Part shown: piece by piece, positions 1-7,056 of the stretch
Numbering within the stretch: the stretch's first letter is position 1
How the letters are laid out: each line of letters begins with the position of its first letter
Assembly: GCA_946413885.1 (NCBI GenBank)
Contig: CAMKMK010000027.1
Location: 1 to 15,547 of the forward strand
DNA from: an uncultured Prevotellaceae bacterium
Lineage (GTDB): Bacteria; Bacteroidota; Bacteroidia; Bacteroidales; Bacteroidaceae
Direction of reading: 5' to 3'
Length of the DNA stretch: 15,547 nt
The notes under the pieces: model-generated
Database searches by the model: none
What the model saw: only the letters and a program-made list of their open reading frames with translations
Told to the model about the DNA's origin: nothing
Translations under genes and position numbers: made by a program

Positions 1-437
1 GCATCCATGTTGGGACGAGTAATTTTATCTCCGTCGAAGATGGCGATGTAAAAGGCATCTTCAGTACTGTTCACAGAGTTTGTTCCCGACATGATTCCTT
101 TCCCGATGGCGTCATGTTTGTATTCTAAGCTCGCATAGATGCGTCCGTCATCAGGATTGTAAGCCATGCATCCTAAATGACCTGTCAGATTGATGGCACT
201 TCCTATCAGGTTGCCTTGTTGATCCAGTTTGACCAACGAGGTGGTGAAGGATAGATACAGGTATTTGTTCACGGGATCGAAAGCAATGCCTTGCACGTGG
301 AACTGGTCCTGTTCGCCTGAATAAATCTGACGGGGTAAGCTTTTGTGGTCGATTTGCGTTTGGGCAAATGCTCCAAGCACGAGGATGCAAGCTATATTTG
401 TCAGTAGCTTTCTGAGAGATGGTGTTAGGTTTCTCAT
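1..437 (-). CDS. Secreted protein of unknown function, N-terminal part (truncated by window edge)
   Basis: Reading the minus strand from ATG at 437 gives 145 uninterrupted codons to the window edge, so the C-terminus lies outside. Residues 1-25 form a typical signal peptide: MRNLTPSLRKLL, a hydrophobic stretch, and a likely signal peptidase I site after GAFA before QTQ. The mature part has short beta-rich stretches such as GIAFDPVNKYLYLSF, LVKLDQQGNL and CMAYNPDDGRIYASL. These resemble blades of a beta-propeller (NHL/WD-like), in which an environmental value is read out repeatedly. That is a fold guess only, and no catalytic motif is visible. The gene is divergent from the ABM-domain gene. 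I found no convincing TAnnTTTG element for it between 438 and 556. Existence and export are well supported; function is unknown. Confidence 0.8.
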   Translation of the reverse strand, partial: MRNLTPSLRKLLTNIACILVLGAFAQTQIDHKSLPRQIYSGEQDQFHVQGIAFDPVNKYLYLSFTTSLVKLDQQGNLIGSAINLTGHLGCMAYNPDDGRIYASLEYKHDAIGKGIMSGTNSVNSTEDAFYIAIFDGDKITRPNMD

Positions 438-506
438 GTTTCGTTAATAATATGTAATAAGGTAAATTTTTTCATCTTTTGCAGGTCGTGTTCCGCTGAA
501 TTTCTT

Positions 507-514
507 TATTTTTG
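507..514 (+). promoter_or_regulatory. Candidate -7 element for the ABM-domain gene
   Basis: TATTTTTG matches the Bacteroidota -7 consensus TAnnTTTG. A TTTG at 478-481 is the nearest -33-like element but the spacing of 25 is longer than the usual 19-21, so the pair is imperfect. Transcription would begin near 519. This argues against the TTG at 512 as a start codon and supports ATG 557. Confidence 0.4.
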
Positions 515-556
515 TGGGAAAAAACGTGGTTTAACCTTTTAAATTTATTTCATTTT

Positions 557-832
557 ATGATTCGTATCAATTGTTTTTATCAAGCCAAGAAAGGTCAGTA
601 TGACCGTGGACTGGAGGCAGCTATCGCATTGGTTGCAAAGTCTCAGAAGCATGAAGGTGTGATCGCTTATGATGTGTTTGAGAGTGCTACTCGTCCTGAC
701 GTTTTCTGTATTGTCGAGACTTGGCAGAATCAGGAAGTTCTCGATAAGCATTCTGCAACTCCCGAGTTCATCCAGTATGTGGGTATTATGCAAGAAACTG
801 GTGAGTTGAAGATTGAAACCTTCGAGTTTTAA
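557..832 (+). CDS. Antibiotic biosynthesis monooxygenase (ABM) domain protein, YgiN-like
   Basis: This 91-residue protein has the length and pattern of single-domain ABM proteins (dimeric ferredoxin-like fold). It opens with the beta strand MIRINCFYQAKKGQ, followed by a helix ending in the typical segment KSQKHEGVIAYDVFES, then a strand with CIVETWQNQEVLDKHSATPEF, and a closing strand LKIETFEF. Members include quinol monooxygenase YgiN and heme-degrading or stress proteins; the substrate cannot be told from sequence. A longer reading from TTG 512 exists but would begin inside the predicted -7 element, so ATG 557 is chosen. The gene converges on the M18 aminopeptidase and its TAA overlaps that gene's TAA. 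It seems to be a monocistronic cytoplasmic housekeeping or stress gene. Confidence 0.85.
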   Translation: MIRINCFYQAKKGQYDRGLEAAIALVAKSQKHEGVIAYDVFESATRPDVFCIVETWQNQEVLDKHSATPEFIQYVGIMQETGELKIETFEF

Positions 833-2118
833 AGCTGATAGAAACGGGTGAAAGCCCGCACGCAGTATTCATGGTCTCGTACAGCGCCTGTCTCTCGGGC
901 GCTGTGCATGGCCAGAATAGGATTACCCATATCCACACCAAGCAGGGGGAGGGAACCTGCGAGGATGTTGCCCAAGGTGCTCCCACCTGCCACATCACTA
1001 TGATTCACAAATCGCTGACAAGGTACTCCAGCATCTTCGCAGATATTGGCAAAGATAGCACCCGATACGGCATCGCTGGCATATTTCTGGGCAGCATTGT
1101 ATTTGATGACAGGACCACCGCCTAACACGGGATGGTTCGTGGGGTCGTATTTCTCGTTGTAATTGGGATGCCAGGCATGCGCGTTGTCGGCTGATACCAT
1201 GAACGCCTTTTCCACACTACGATAGTAATCTTCCAGATCACCTCCCTGTGCCAGTACGATTCGCCTTAGGATACTGCTCAAGAAGGGACTTCCTGCTCCT
1301 TGTTTCGTCTGCGATCCTGTTTCCTCGTTGTCGAAGATGGCAAGCACTTGGGTATGCTTGGGTGTTTTGTCTCCTGTTGCCAGCAGGGCTTCCAGTCCAG
1401 CGAATACCATCGAGAGGTCATCCAATCGTCCGCTGGAGATAAATTCGTTGTGTACCCCAAAGGTGCAGGCGGGAGTCGCGTCATACAGATAGAGGTCAAA
1501 ATCCAGGATATCGGTTGCTTTCACGCCCAGTTCTTCTCTGATGACATTCAGGAGAAGATTGCCTTTCTCCAGCTCATTCTCCACGATGCCTAAGAGGGGC
1601 AACATGTCCTTCTGTTTGCTCAATTTCACACCATCATTGACTTGACGGTTGAAATGAATCGCCAGATTGGATATCTGCAACAAGGGACGCTTTATGTGCA
1701 GTAGGCGTGTTTCAGGGTGCATGGGGTCTTTGCCGCGTAGGATCACTCGTCCTGCCAAGCTGAGTGGACGGTCGAACCAAGTGCTCATGATGGGACCTCC
1801 ATAAACTTCTGTGTTCAGTCTCACCATACCCTCTGAGGTGATTTCAGCATTCGGCTTGATGCGGAAGGTGGGTGAATCGCAATGAGCGCAGATGATATGG
1901 AATCCGGCTTCTTGTAAAGGTTCGTTTCCAAGACGGAAAGCATAGATGGATGAGTCGTTCTTGGTTACAAAGAATTGGTCGCCTGGTTTCAGTTTACCTA
2001 AGGGCTTGCCTGGATCCAGTTTTTGGAATCCAGCCTTCTCCAATTCTTCCTTCAAAGTCTTCACGGCAAGGAAATTGACTGGTGAGGCGTTCAGAAAATC
2101 AATTAATCGTTGTATCAT
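829..2118 (-). CDS. apeB: M18 family metallo-aminopeptidase
   Basis: This 429-residue protein matches the usual M18 aminopeptidase length (about 430-460). These dinuclear zinc enzymes remove N-terminal, often acidic, residues from peptides in the cytoplasm and form dodecamers. The expected metal and catalytic residues are all present in order: H79 and D81 in AHCDSP, D233 in SSGRLDDL, the E265-E266 pair in FDNEETGS, D311 in VSADNAHAWHPN, and H405 in LAMHSARETG. ATG 2118 is chosen: an open extension to 2295 would run back through the murQ start, and the predicted promoter at 2166-2173 fits a short leader to 2118. The gene is divergent from murQ and converges with the ABM gene. Exact peptide specificity is inferred from family only. 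Confidence 0.95.
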   Translation of the reverse strand: MIQRLIDFLNASPVNFLAVKTLKEELEKAGFQKLDPGKPLGKLKPGDQFFVTKNDSSIYAFRLGNEPLQEAGFHIICAHCDSPTFRIKPNAEITSEGMVRLNTEVYGGPIMSTWFDRPLSLAGRVILRGKDPMHPETRLLHIKRPLLQISNLAIHFNRQVNDGVKLSKQKDMLPLLGIVENELEKGNLLLNVIREELGVKATDILDFDLYLYDATPACTFGVHNEFISSGRLDDLSMVFAGLEALLATGDKTPKHTQVLAIFDNEETGSQTKQGAGSPFLSSILRRIVLAQGGDLEDYYRSVEKAFMVSADNAHAWHPNYNEKYDPTNHPVLGGGPVIKYNAAQKYASDAVSGAIFANICEDAGVPCQRFVNHSDVAGGSTLGNILAGSLPLLGVDMGNPILAMHSARETGAVRDHEYCVRAFTRFYQL

Positions 2119-2130
2119 AGGTGCAATTAT

Positions 2131-2161
2131 TTTGTTTGCGTTGGATTTTTGTGTACTTTTG
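2131..2161 (+). promoter_or_regulatory. Promoter of murQ (TTTG-N19-TACTTTTG)
   Basis: TTTG at 2131-2134 and TACTTTTG at 2154-2161 are separated by 19 bp, an exact match to the Bacteroidota -33/-7 arrangement TTTG-N19-21-TAnnTTTG. The start site should fall near 2167, giving a leader of about 27 nt before ATG 2194. Confidence 0.75.
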
Positions 2162-2165
2162 CCTA

Positions 2166-2173
2166 CAAAGATA
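2166..2173 (-). promoter_or_regulatory. -7 element for the M18 aminopeptidase gene
   Basis: On the minus strand this reads TATCTTTG, a full TAnnTTTG match, about 48 bp upstream of ATG 2118. No clean TTTG is found 19-21 bp further upstream, which would lie at the murQ start codon. It lies 4 bp from the opposing -7 element of murQ. Confidence 0.6.
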
Positions 2174-2193
2174 GCAAGAATTTTTGGGAAAGC

Positions 2194-3006
2194 ATGAAAA
2201 TCTCTGAAAAAATTACCGAGCAGCCTTCCTATTATGATCACTTGGAAAAGAAGTCTACCTTGGAGTTGCTCGAGGACATCAATCGTGAAGACCAACGGGT
2301 AGCGGAAGCTGTCCGAAAGGTTATCCCTCAGATAGAGGCCTTTGTTTGTCAGGTAGAGCCTCGTATGCGTCGTGGTGGACGTCTCTTTTATATGGGGGCG
2401 GGTACGAGTGGACGATTAGGTGTGTTGGATGCCAGCGAACTGCCTCCCACCTTTGGTGTTCCTGACACATGGGTGATAGGTTTGATTGCAGGCGGTGATA
2501 CTGCCTTGCGACATGCGGTGGAGAATGCTGAGGATGACGTGCATCAGGGCTGGTCTGATTTGCAACAGTTTCACCTTACTCAGGATGATACGATATTGGG
2601 AATCGCAGCTTCAGGCACTACGCCTTACGTGGTTGGAGTACTGCACGATGCCCGTGAGAAAGGTCTTCTGACGGGTTGCATCACCAGCAATCCGAATACG
2701 CCTCTCGCAGCAGAGTCGGATTTCCCCATTGAGGTCATTCTGGGTCCTGAGTTCGTTACGGGCAGCAGTCGCATGAAGAGCGGAACGGCTCAGAAGATGA
2801 TTCTCAACATGATTTCTACCACTTTGATGATTCGCTTGGGACGCGTGCAGGGAAATCGTATGGTGAACATGCAACTGACGAATGCGAAACTGGTGGATCG
2901 TGGCACCCGTATGATTCAGGATAGTCTTGGTCTCGACTACGAGGAAGCCCAGCAGCGTCTTTTGCAAGCGGGGAGTGTCAAGTCTGCTCTGGAGGAGGAA
3001 CAATAA
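2194..3006 (+). CDS. murQ: N-acetylmuramic acid 6-phosphate etherase
   Basis: MurQ cleaves the lactyl ether of N-acetylmuramate 6-phosphate to give N-acetylglucosamine 6-phosphate and D-lactate, part of cytoplasmic cell-wall sugar recycling. The 270-residue product carries the family SIS-domain signatures: FYMGAGTSGRLGVLDASELPPTFG (with the conserved glutamate of DASE), IAGGDTALRHAVENAEDD, GIAASGTTPYV, and the long motif around GSSRMKSGTAQKMILNMIST. N-terminal TEQPSYYDHLEKKS is also typical. ATG 2194 fits the promoter at 2131-2161 and the family N-terminus. The end is complete and the CotH gene follows after 19 bp, suggesting one transcript. No amgK, anmK or transporter lies next to it in this window. 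Confidence 0.96.
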   Translation: MKISEKITEQPSYYDHLEKKSTLELLEDINREDQRVAEAVRKVIPQIEAFVCQVEPRMRRGGRLFYMGAGTSGRLGVLDASELPPTFGVPDTWVIGLIAGGDTALRHAVENAEDDVHQGWSDLQQFHLTQDDTILGIAASGTTPYVVGVLHDAREKGLLTGCITSNPNTPLAAESDFPIEVILGPEFVTGSSRMKSGTAQKMILNMISTTLMIRLGRVQGNRMVNMQLTNAKLVDRGTRMIQDSLGLDYEEAQQRLLQAGSVKSALEEEQ

Positions 3007-3025
3007 TCCTTTTGTTGTCCATTCC

Positions 3026-5845
3026 ATGATGGCTACTACAAAGTATATAGCTCAACTGAAGGACACTGTTCTGTATGCTTTTGTGGTTGTTCTTTTGTTC
3101 CTTACATTTTCCGTGAATGTTTTTTCGTATACTTCGTTGTACGGCAGCCACATCCCTTCGGAAAAGAGTCGTTTGCTTTCAGGTACCATAATCGGAACGA
3201 AGACCAGTGTGGATTATTCCACGGGAAGTGTTTCAGCTACAGTCAATGGTCGCGAGTGTGCTTTCGATGGTGACCTCAGCACATTTTTTGCTTCTTATGA
3301 TCGTTCCAAGACGTGGGTGGGGATGGATCTGGAGGTTCCTCACGTGATAACTTGTGTTGGATGGTCACCCCGCAACGAGGCAACCTATGGTCCCTTGCGG
3401 GTTCGTCTGGCTCTTTTCGAGGGTGCCAATCGATCTGATTTCATGGATGCTGTACCTTTATATATGGTGGATGAGGCGAGTGCGATAGGTGAGATGCATT
3501 ATGCTGATGTTTCCGTTTCTCGTGGTTTTCGTTATGTGCGCTACGTGGGGCCCAATGATGCTCGATGCAATGTGGCTGAGGTGGAGTTCTATGGTTATGC
3601 TGCAGAGGGCGATGATTCTCGTTTTTACCAGTTGACGAACCTGCCCACACTTTCCATCCATACGGGAGGTAATGTTGATCCGTATGATAAGGTCAATGAG
3701 ATTCCTTCTTCCGTAACCATCATTTATGCTGATGCAACGCGTATTCAGGAAGAAACGGCTGATATTCGTCTGCGAGGCAACGCTTCCTTGCATTTCGACA
3801 AAAAGCCTTATCGCATCAAGTTCACAGAAAAGGTTCGTTTTTTCTCTGGTTCAGATCTGGCTTCTCCAGCGAAAGCCAGGAAATGGACGTTGATTAGCAA
3901 TCATGGTGACAAGACGTTGATGCGCAACATGGTAGGGCAAGAGATGAGCCGTCGTTTGGGGATGGCTTACACACCTTGGATATATCCTGTCGATGTCATA
4001 GTGAATGGGGAGTACAAGGGATGCTATCAACTTACCGACCAGATAACGGTGAATTCTCATCGTGTAGATATCACAGAGATGACAGCTCAGGATCAGGAAG
4101 GGGAAGCCCTCACGGGCGGTTATCTCATAGAATGTGATGCCTATGCTGGTTCTGAACCTCCCAACCGCAGGTTTTATAGTCGACAAGGTATTCCTGTTAC
4201 CATCAAGTCACCTGGAGAGAATGAAATATCCGCGCCCCAGCACGATTACATTCAAGGATATTTCAACTTGATGGAAGAGCGCGTTTATGCTGACAATTAT
4301 CAAGACCCTGAAAAGGGATACCGGTCTTTACTCGATGTGGAGAGTTTCCTTCAGCATCTGCTGGTTAATGAGTTTGCTGGGAATTCCGATACTTATTGGA
4401 GTACCTATATGTATAAGGATCGTAACGAGGTGCAGTTCCACGTGGGACCTTGCTGGGATTTTGATGATGCGATGGATAATGATAAAAGAACTTATCCTGT
4501 CAGCGGAAAGTCGGATTTCATCTTTCGACATATTGGTATCTATGCAGGTACGTTACCTAACATAACTAACCGCATTCTCTCAGATCCCTATGCATGGGAT
4601 CTTTTGTGTCGAATGTGGGCTGACAAACGGGATAGCGGAGCTTTTACTGAGGAGAGCATGCTTCATTATGTGGACAGCGTGGCGCAGATGTTGGATGCAT
4701 CCCAACGGCTCAACTTCATGCGCTGGAATGTTCTTGATACTTTTGTGCATTTGAATTTTCAGGCGTTGGGTTCTTACGAAGCGGAATTGAGAACACTTCG
4801 CAACTATTTGAGGCAACGTATCCGCTGGCTGGACCTTCGTTTGGGATATGCTGATCCTTTGTCTGTCGAGGATCCTGTCGAGATATCCTCTGCTGCTGAT
4901 TTCATGGATTTTGCTGCTGCCGTGAATGCGGGACAAACAGGCTTGAATGCTGTCCTGACAGAGGATATTGACCTGTCAGGTTATGGGTATGTTTCAGTAG
5001 GGACACAGGGTGGCATGTATTTTGGAACCTTTGACGGGCAGGGACATAGTATCACCATAGATTTTAATTGTAACCAGAACAATGCAGCTCCTTTCCAGTA
5101 CTTGACAGGGATGGTTCAGAATCTTATTACGCGAGGCAGCATCCAAACGAGTGCCAAGTTCGCGGCTGGCGTGGTGGCCCGTTGCTTTGGAGGAAAAGTC
5201 AGGAATTGTGCCAGTTATGTTGATATCATTTCTACCGTAAACGGAGATGGGACTCATGGTGGCATCGTGGCAGTCACGGATGGGGGAGGAACGGTGGAGA
5301 ATTGTCTTTTTGCCGGCACCATGACAGGTAGTTCCACTACCCATTGTGGCGGCATCGTTGGTTGGGCCACTACTACGACGCATATCCGCAACTGCATCCT
5401 GGCCAGTAGGCTTCAGGTAAGCTCTAACAGTAGCCACACCATTTGCCGGAATTATTCACAGGTTGTGAGCGAGAACAATTACTATCGAAATGCGTTGGGA
5501 GAAGTGGGAAATGGCATTCAGATCAGAGTGTCTGCTTACCTGTCAAATGGTACAATTTGCTATCGCATCAATGGGGGCAAGACAGACGGCTCGCAGGCAT
5601 GGTACCAGAATCTGGACAACGATGCGGAGGCAGATGAAACTCCTGTGCCTTTCAGCAGTCACGCGACGGTCTATCGCTCCTCGAAGGGTTACACCAATCT
5701 GGATCCTACAGGCATCTTTTCTCTTCAGGCTGATAGAGATCAATCCTCACGATGGTACGATTTATCAGGAAGACAGATGGAGAGACCACAAAAAGGTTCC
5801 CTCGTCTCCTCCTCCAAAGGGAAAGTCGTTTTGTGGAGGTATTGA
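3026..5845 (+). CDS. Exported CotH-kinase family protein with discoidin-like and GLUG-like domains
   Basis: 939 residues from the ATG-ATG pair at 3026. Residues about 14-34 are a hydrophobic export signal or membrane anchor. Residues about 45-191 look like an F5/8-type C (discoidin) carbohydrate-binding domain (AFDGDLSTFFAS, then GFRYVRYVGP and EVEFYGY). Residues about 206-608 form a CotH domain, an atypical protein-kinase fold known from spore-coat CotH, with LISNHGDKTLMRN at 289-301 and the metal-binding GPCWDFDDAMDND at 474-486. Residues about 625-800 are Gly/Asn-rich, beginning with FGTFDGQGHSITI at 666 and resembling GLUG or beta-helix repeats. The last 30 residues (WYDLSGRQ...KGKVVLWRY) resemble the short Bacteroidota C-terminal segment YDLSGRR...GKKV. 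The role is unknown; phosphorylation of surface proteins and polysaccharide binding are inference. It is probably co-transcribed with murQ. An upstream in-frame extension to 2927 lies within murQ and is not favoured. Confidence 0.88.
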   Translation: MMATTKYIAQLKDTVLYAFVVVLLFLTFSVNVFSYTSLYGSHIPSEKSRLLSGTIIGTKTSVDYSTGSVSATVNGRECAFDGDLSTFFASYDRSKTWVGMDLEVPHVITCVGWSPRNEATYGPLRVRLALFEGANRSDFMDAVPLYMVDEASAIGEMHYADVSVSRGFRYVRYVGPNDARCNVAEVEFYGYAAEGDDSRFYQLTNLPTLSIHTGGNVDPYDKVNEIPSSVTIIYADATRIQEETADIRLRGNASLHFDKKPYRIKFTEKVRFFSGSDLASPAKARKWTLISNHGDKTLMRNMVGQEMSRRLGMAYTPWIYPVDVIVNGEYKGCYQLTDQITVNSHRVDITEMTAQDQEGEALTGGYLIECDAYAGSEPPNRRFYSRQGIPVTIKSPGENEISAPQHDYIQGYFNLMEERVYADNYQDPEKGYRSLLDVESFLQHLLVNEFAGNSDTYWSTYMYKDRNEVQFHVGPCWDFDDAMDNDKRTYPVSGKSDFIFRHIGIYAGTLPNITNRILSDPYAWDLLCRMWADKRDSGAFTEESMLHYVDSVAQMLDASQRLNFMRWNVLDTFVHLNFQALGSYEAELRTLRNYLRQRIRWLDLRLGYADPLSVEDPVEISSAADFMDFAAAVNAGQTGLNAVLTEDIDLSGYGYVSVGTQGGMYFGTFDGQGHSITIDFNCNQNNAAPFQYLTGMVQNLITRGSIQTSAKFAAGVVARCFGGKVRNCASYVDIISTVNGDGTHGGIVAVTDGGGTVENCLFAGTMTGSSTTHCGGIVGWATTTTHIRNCILASRLQVSSNSSHTICRNYSQVVSENNYYRNALGEVGNGIQIRVSAYLSNGTICYRINGGKTDGSQAWYQNLDNDAEADETPVPFSSHATVYRSSKGYTNLDPTGIFSLQADRDQSSRWYDLSGRQMERPQKGSLVSSSKGKVVLWRY

Positions 5846-5879
5846 CGAGGGAGTAATCAGCCGATGAAAACGGACTTTT

Positions 5880-6617
5880 TTACTCTTCCTTGGAGAGAGC
5901 AGCCCATTCGATTCCTCGCTTCATAATCTCCAAGGCTTCAGGAACCTTGAAGTCGCTGGCGGAATGAGCAAGCGAGGAGTAGAATACGCGTCCCTTTCCA
6001 TAATATTTCTTCCAGACAACAGGCATCACCACACCCTTTATCCAAGGTGTGTTGCCTTCGCCATGAAAGGTTGTGGTGGCAAGAACCTTCACGCCTGGAT
6101 CCACGTGCATGTAGTATTGCTCAGACTTCATGTGGAAAGTCTTCAATCCCTTTGTCACAGGGTCTTTCTTGTCCTTGATGTTCACGTCGTAATCGATGGC
6201 GCCACCAGGATGAGCCACCCATTGGCCGCCTATCATGAACTGGTACTCCGTGTTGTTGCGGAAGGAGTCACCCAATCCGCCGTGCCATCCAGCGATGCCT
6301 GCGCCGTTGCGAACAGCTTCCAGCAGACCTCTTTCCTGTTCGCCTGTGATGCTTCCCATCGTCCAGGTCTGGATAATTAGGTCCACTTTCCCCATCAGCT
6401 CCTTGTCAGTATAGGAGTCCAGACTTTCAGAGGAGTACACGATGGCTCCTTGTTCCTGGAGCCAGGGCTTCAGAAGATCGTGGCATTGTCTGGGTTCGTG
6501 ACCATCCCATCCACCATAGACGAACAGGACTTTCTTGCCCTTAAGGGCACTCTCTTGGGCGATTGCCTGGCAAGAGATACATAGGGTTGCCAGCAATGTG
6601 ATGAAAACTTTTTTCAT
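5880..6617 (-). CDS. Secreted ThuA-like domain protein
   Basis: 245 residues with a signal peptide (MKKVFITLLATLCISCQAIA, likely cut before QES). An alternative ATG three codons earlier at 6626 is possible, but MKK at 6617 looks like a normal signal start. The mature protein is one ThuA domain (class I glutamine-amidotransferase-like fold): VLFVYGGWDGHEPRQC near the start, GIAGWHGGLGDSF at about 107-119, FMIGGQWVAHPGG at 127-139, then MKSEQYYMHVDP and a C-terminal GKGRVFYSSLAHSASDF. ThuA relatives act on oxidised (3-keto) disaccharides or are found in polysaccharide-use loci, but the reaction of this exported branch is not established. It is divergent from the GH92 operon across a shared control region, which suggests a linked sugar role (inference). 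Its tail converges with the CotH gene, leaving 34 bp between stops. Confidence 0.88.
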   Translation of the reverse strand: MKKVFITLLATLCISCQAIAQESALKGKKVLFVYGGWDGHEPRQCHDLLKPWLQEQGAIVYSSESLDSYTDKELMGKVDLIIQTWTMGSITGEQERGLLEAVRNGAGIAGWHGGLGDSFRNNTEYQFMIGGQWVAHPGGAIDYDVNIKDKKDPVTKGLKTFHMKSEQYYMHVDPGVKVLATTTFHGEGNTPWIKGVVMPVVWKKYYGKGRVFYSSLAHSASDFKVPEALEIMKRGIEWAALSKEE

Positions 6618-6654
6618 GGGAATCATAATTCGTTGCGTTACATGATTGATGCTA

Positions 6655-6686
6655 CAAATTTAGCAACCTTTTTTGACATGGACAAA
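6655..6686 (-). promoter_or_regulatory. Promoter of the ThuA-like gene (TTTG-N20-TAAATTTG)
   Basis: Read on the minus strand, TTTG (6683-6686) is followed 20 bp later by TAAATTTG (6655-6662), matching the Bacteroidota promoter consensus in both elements and spacing. The transcript would start near 6650, leaving about 25-33 nt before the start codon. Confidence 0.75.
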
Positions 6687-6791
6687 TGCTGAGGGCAGAA
6701 AAACCTCAACTGGATGAAAAATACGTCCGTTCAGGAGGAAAAAGTGTTCAGATGGATTTCGTGGGCAGCACTTTACGAGTGGTCAGATTTA

Positions 6792-6807
6792 CCCTCACGC
6801 GTGGGGG
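6792..6807. promoter_or_regulatory. Palindrome CCCTCACGCGTGGGGG, possible operator
   Basis: CACGCGTG at 6796-6803 is a perfect 8-bp palindrome. Outward it continues CCC/GGG around one T-G position, giving a 16-bp near-perfect dyad just 4 bp before the direct repeats. A protein-binding site is the natural reading, but no regulator is identified. Confidence 0.4.
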
Positions 6808-6811
6808 CTGA

Positions 6812-6870
6812 AAAGACAACGTGTTGAAACCGCAAAGACAACGTGTTGAAATTGCAAAGACAACGTGTTG
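6812..6870. repeat. Three direct repeats with 22-bp period (iteron-like)
   Basis: The 15-bp core AAAGACAACGTGTTG occurs exactly three times, at 6812-6826, 6834-6848 and 6856-6870. The spacers AAACCGC and AAATTGC differ by two bases, so the first two full 22-bp units match at 20 of 22 positions. Each core contains the dyad CAAC-GT-GTTG; in the third copy it extends to ACAAC-GT-GTTGT. A 22-bp period places the copies on roughly the same DNA face, as expected for an array of regulator sites. They end about 130 bp before the GH92 -7 element and about 125 bp upstream of the ThuA-like promoter. No other copy was noticed in this window. Confidence 0.9.
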
Positions 6871-6898
6871 TATTTTTAGGGACGACGAGACCCCCATT

Positions 6899-6913
6899 TT
6901 CTGGATGCCAGAA
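6899..6913. promoter_or_regulatory. 15-bp dyad TTCTGGATGCCAGAA, possible operator
   Basis: TTCTGG and CCAGAA are perfect 6-bp arms around ATG, with a further T-G pair outside. It sits 90 bp upstream of the GH92 -7 element. It could be an operator or incidental; no T-tract follows directly, so it is not called a terminator. Confidence 0.35.
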
Positions 6914-7002
6914 GCGGTCTGTCTGGACGCTTTTCGCCACTTTTTTTCTGACTTCTGCTCATAAATCTTCTTTCCATGATGCCAATGAATCAGAAAAAGA
7001 AG

Positions 7003-7010
7003 TATCTTTG
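7003..7010 (+). promoter_or_regulatory. -7 element of the GH92 sugar operon
   Basis: TATCTTTG is a full match to TAnnTTTG. No good TTTG is found 19-21 bp upstream (sequence there is CCAATGAAT-like), which suggests dependence on an activator bound upstream, such as at the repeats. Transcription would begin near 7015, ruling out in-frame start codons upstream of that point. Confidence 0.5.
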
Positions 7011-7056
7011 CAATGAAAATGTTGAAATGAGAAACTTTTTTATGAGAATGAGACCC

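Larger units (their letters stand above)
6627..7056. other. Noncoding control region between ThuA-like gene and GH92 operon
   Basis: About 430 bp with no supportable ORF. From left to right it holds the minus-strand promoter of the ThuA-like gene (6655-6686), a 16-bp palindrome (6792-6807), three 22-bp-period direct repeats (6812-6870), a 15-bp dyad (6899-6913) and the -7 element of the GH92 operon (7003-7010). A weaker dyad (AAGCG 6912-6916 with CGCTT 6928-6932) is followed by a T-rich stretch at 6940-6947; I do not call it a terminator because no plus-strand gene ends nearby. Confidence 0.6.

Noticed and set aside
512..556. N-terminal extension of the ABM gene from TTG 512
   Set aside because: It begins inside the predicted -7 element and adds 15 residues not expected for the compact ABM fold; ATG 557 is preferred.
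2119..2295. N-terminal extension of the M18 aminopeptidase to 2295
   Set aside because: It would overlap the murQ coding start and its own promoter, and the M18 family N-terminus aligns with the ATG at 2118.
2611..3027. Long minus-strand frame within murQ
   Set aside because: Shadow of murQ; no family similarity is visible and the plus-strand frame is fully explained.
5851..5885. Possible bidirectional terminator between CotH and ThuA-like genes (GAGTAA ... TTACTC with a T-run)
   Set aside because: The 6-bp outer arms enclose a poorly paired interior (only CCG/CGG), and the T-run lies inside the dyad, so the hairpin is weak.
6595..6617. Lipobox in the ThuA-like signal peptide (LCISC)
   Set aside because: The -3 to -1 residues do not fit the lipobox consensus, and a better signal peptidase I site follows at AIA-QE.
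6812..6870. CRISPR array
   Set aside because: Repeats are 15 bp with 7-nt near-identical spacers, far too short for CRISPR repeats and spacers, and no cas genes are present.
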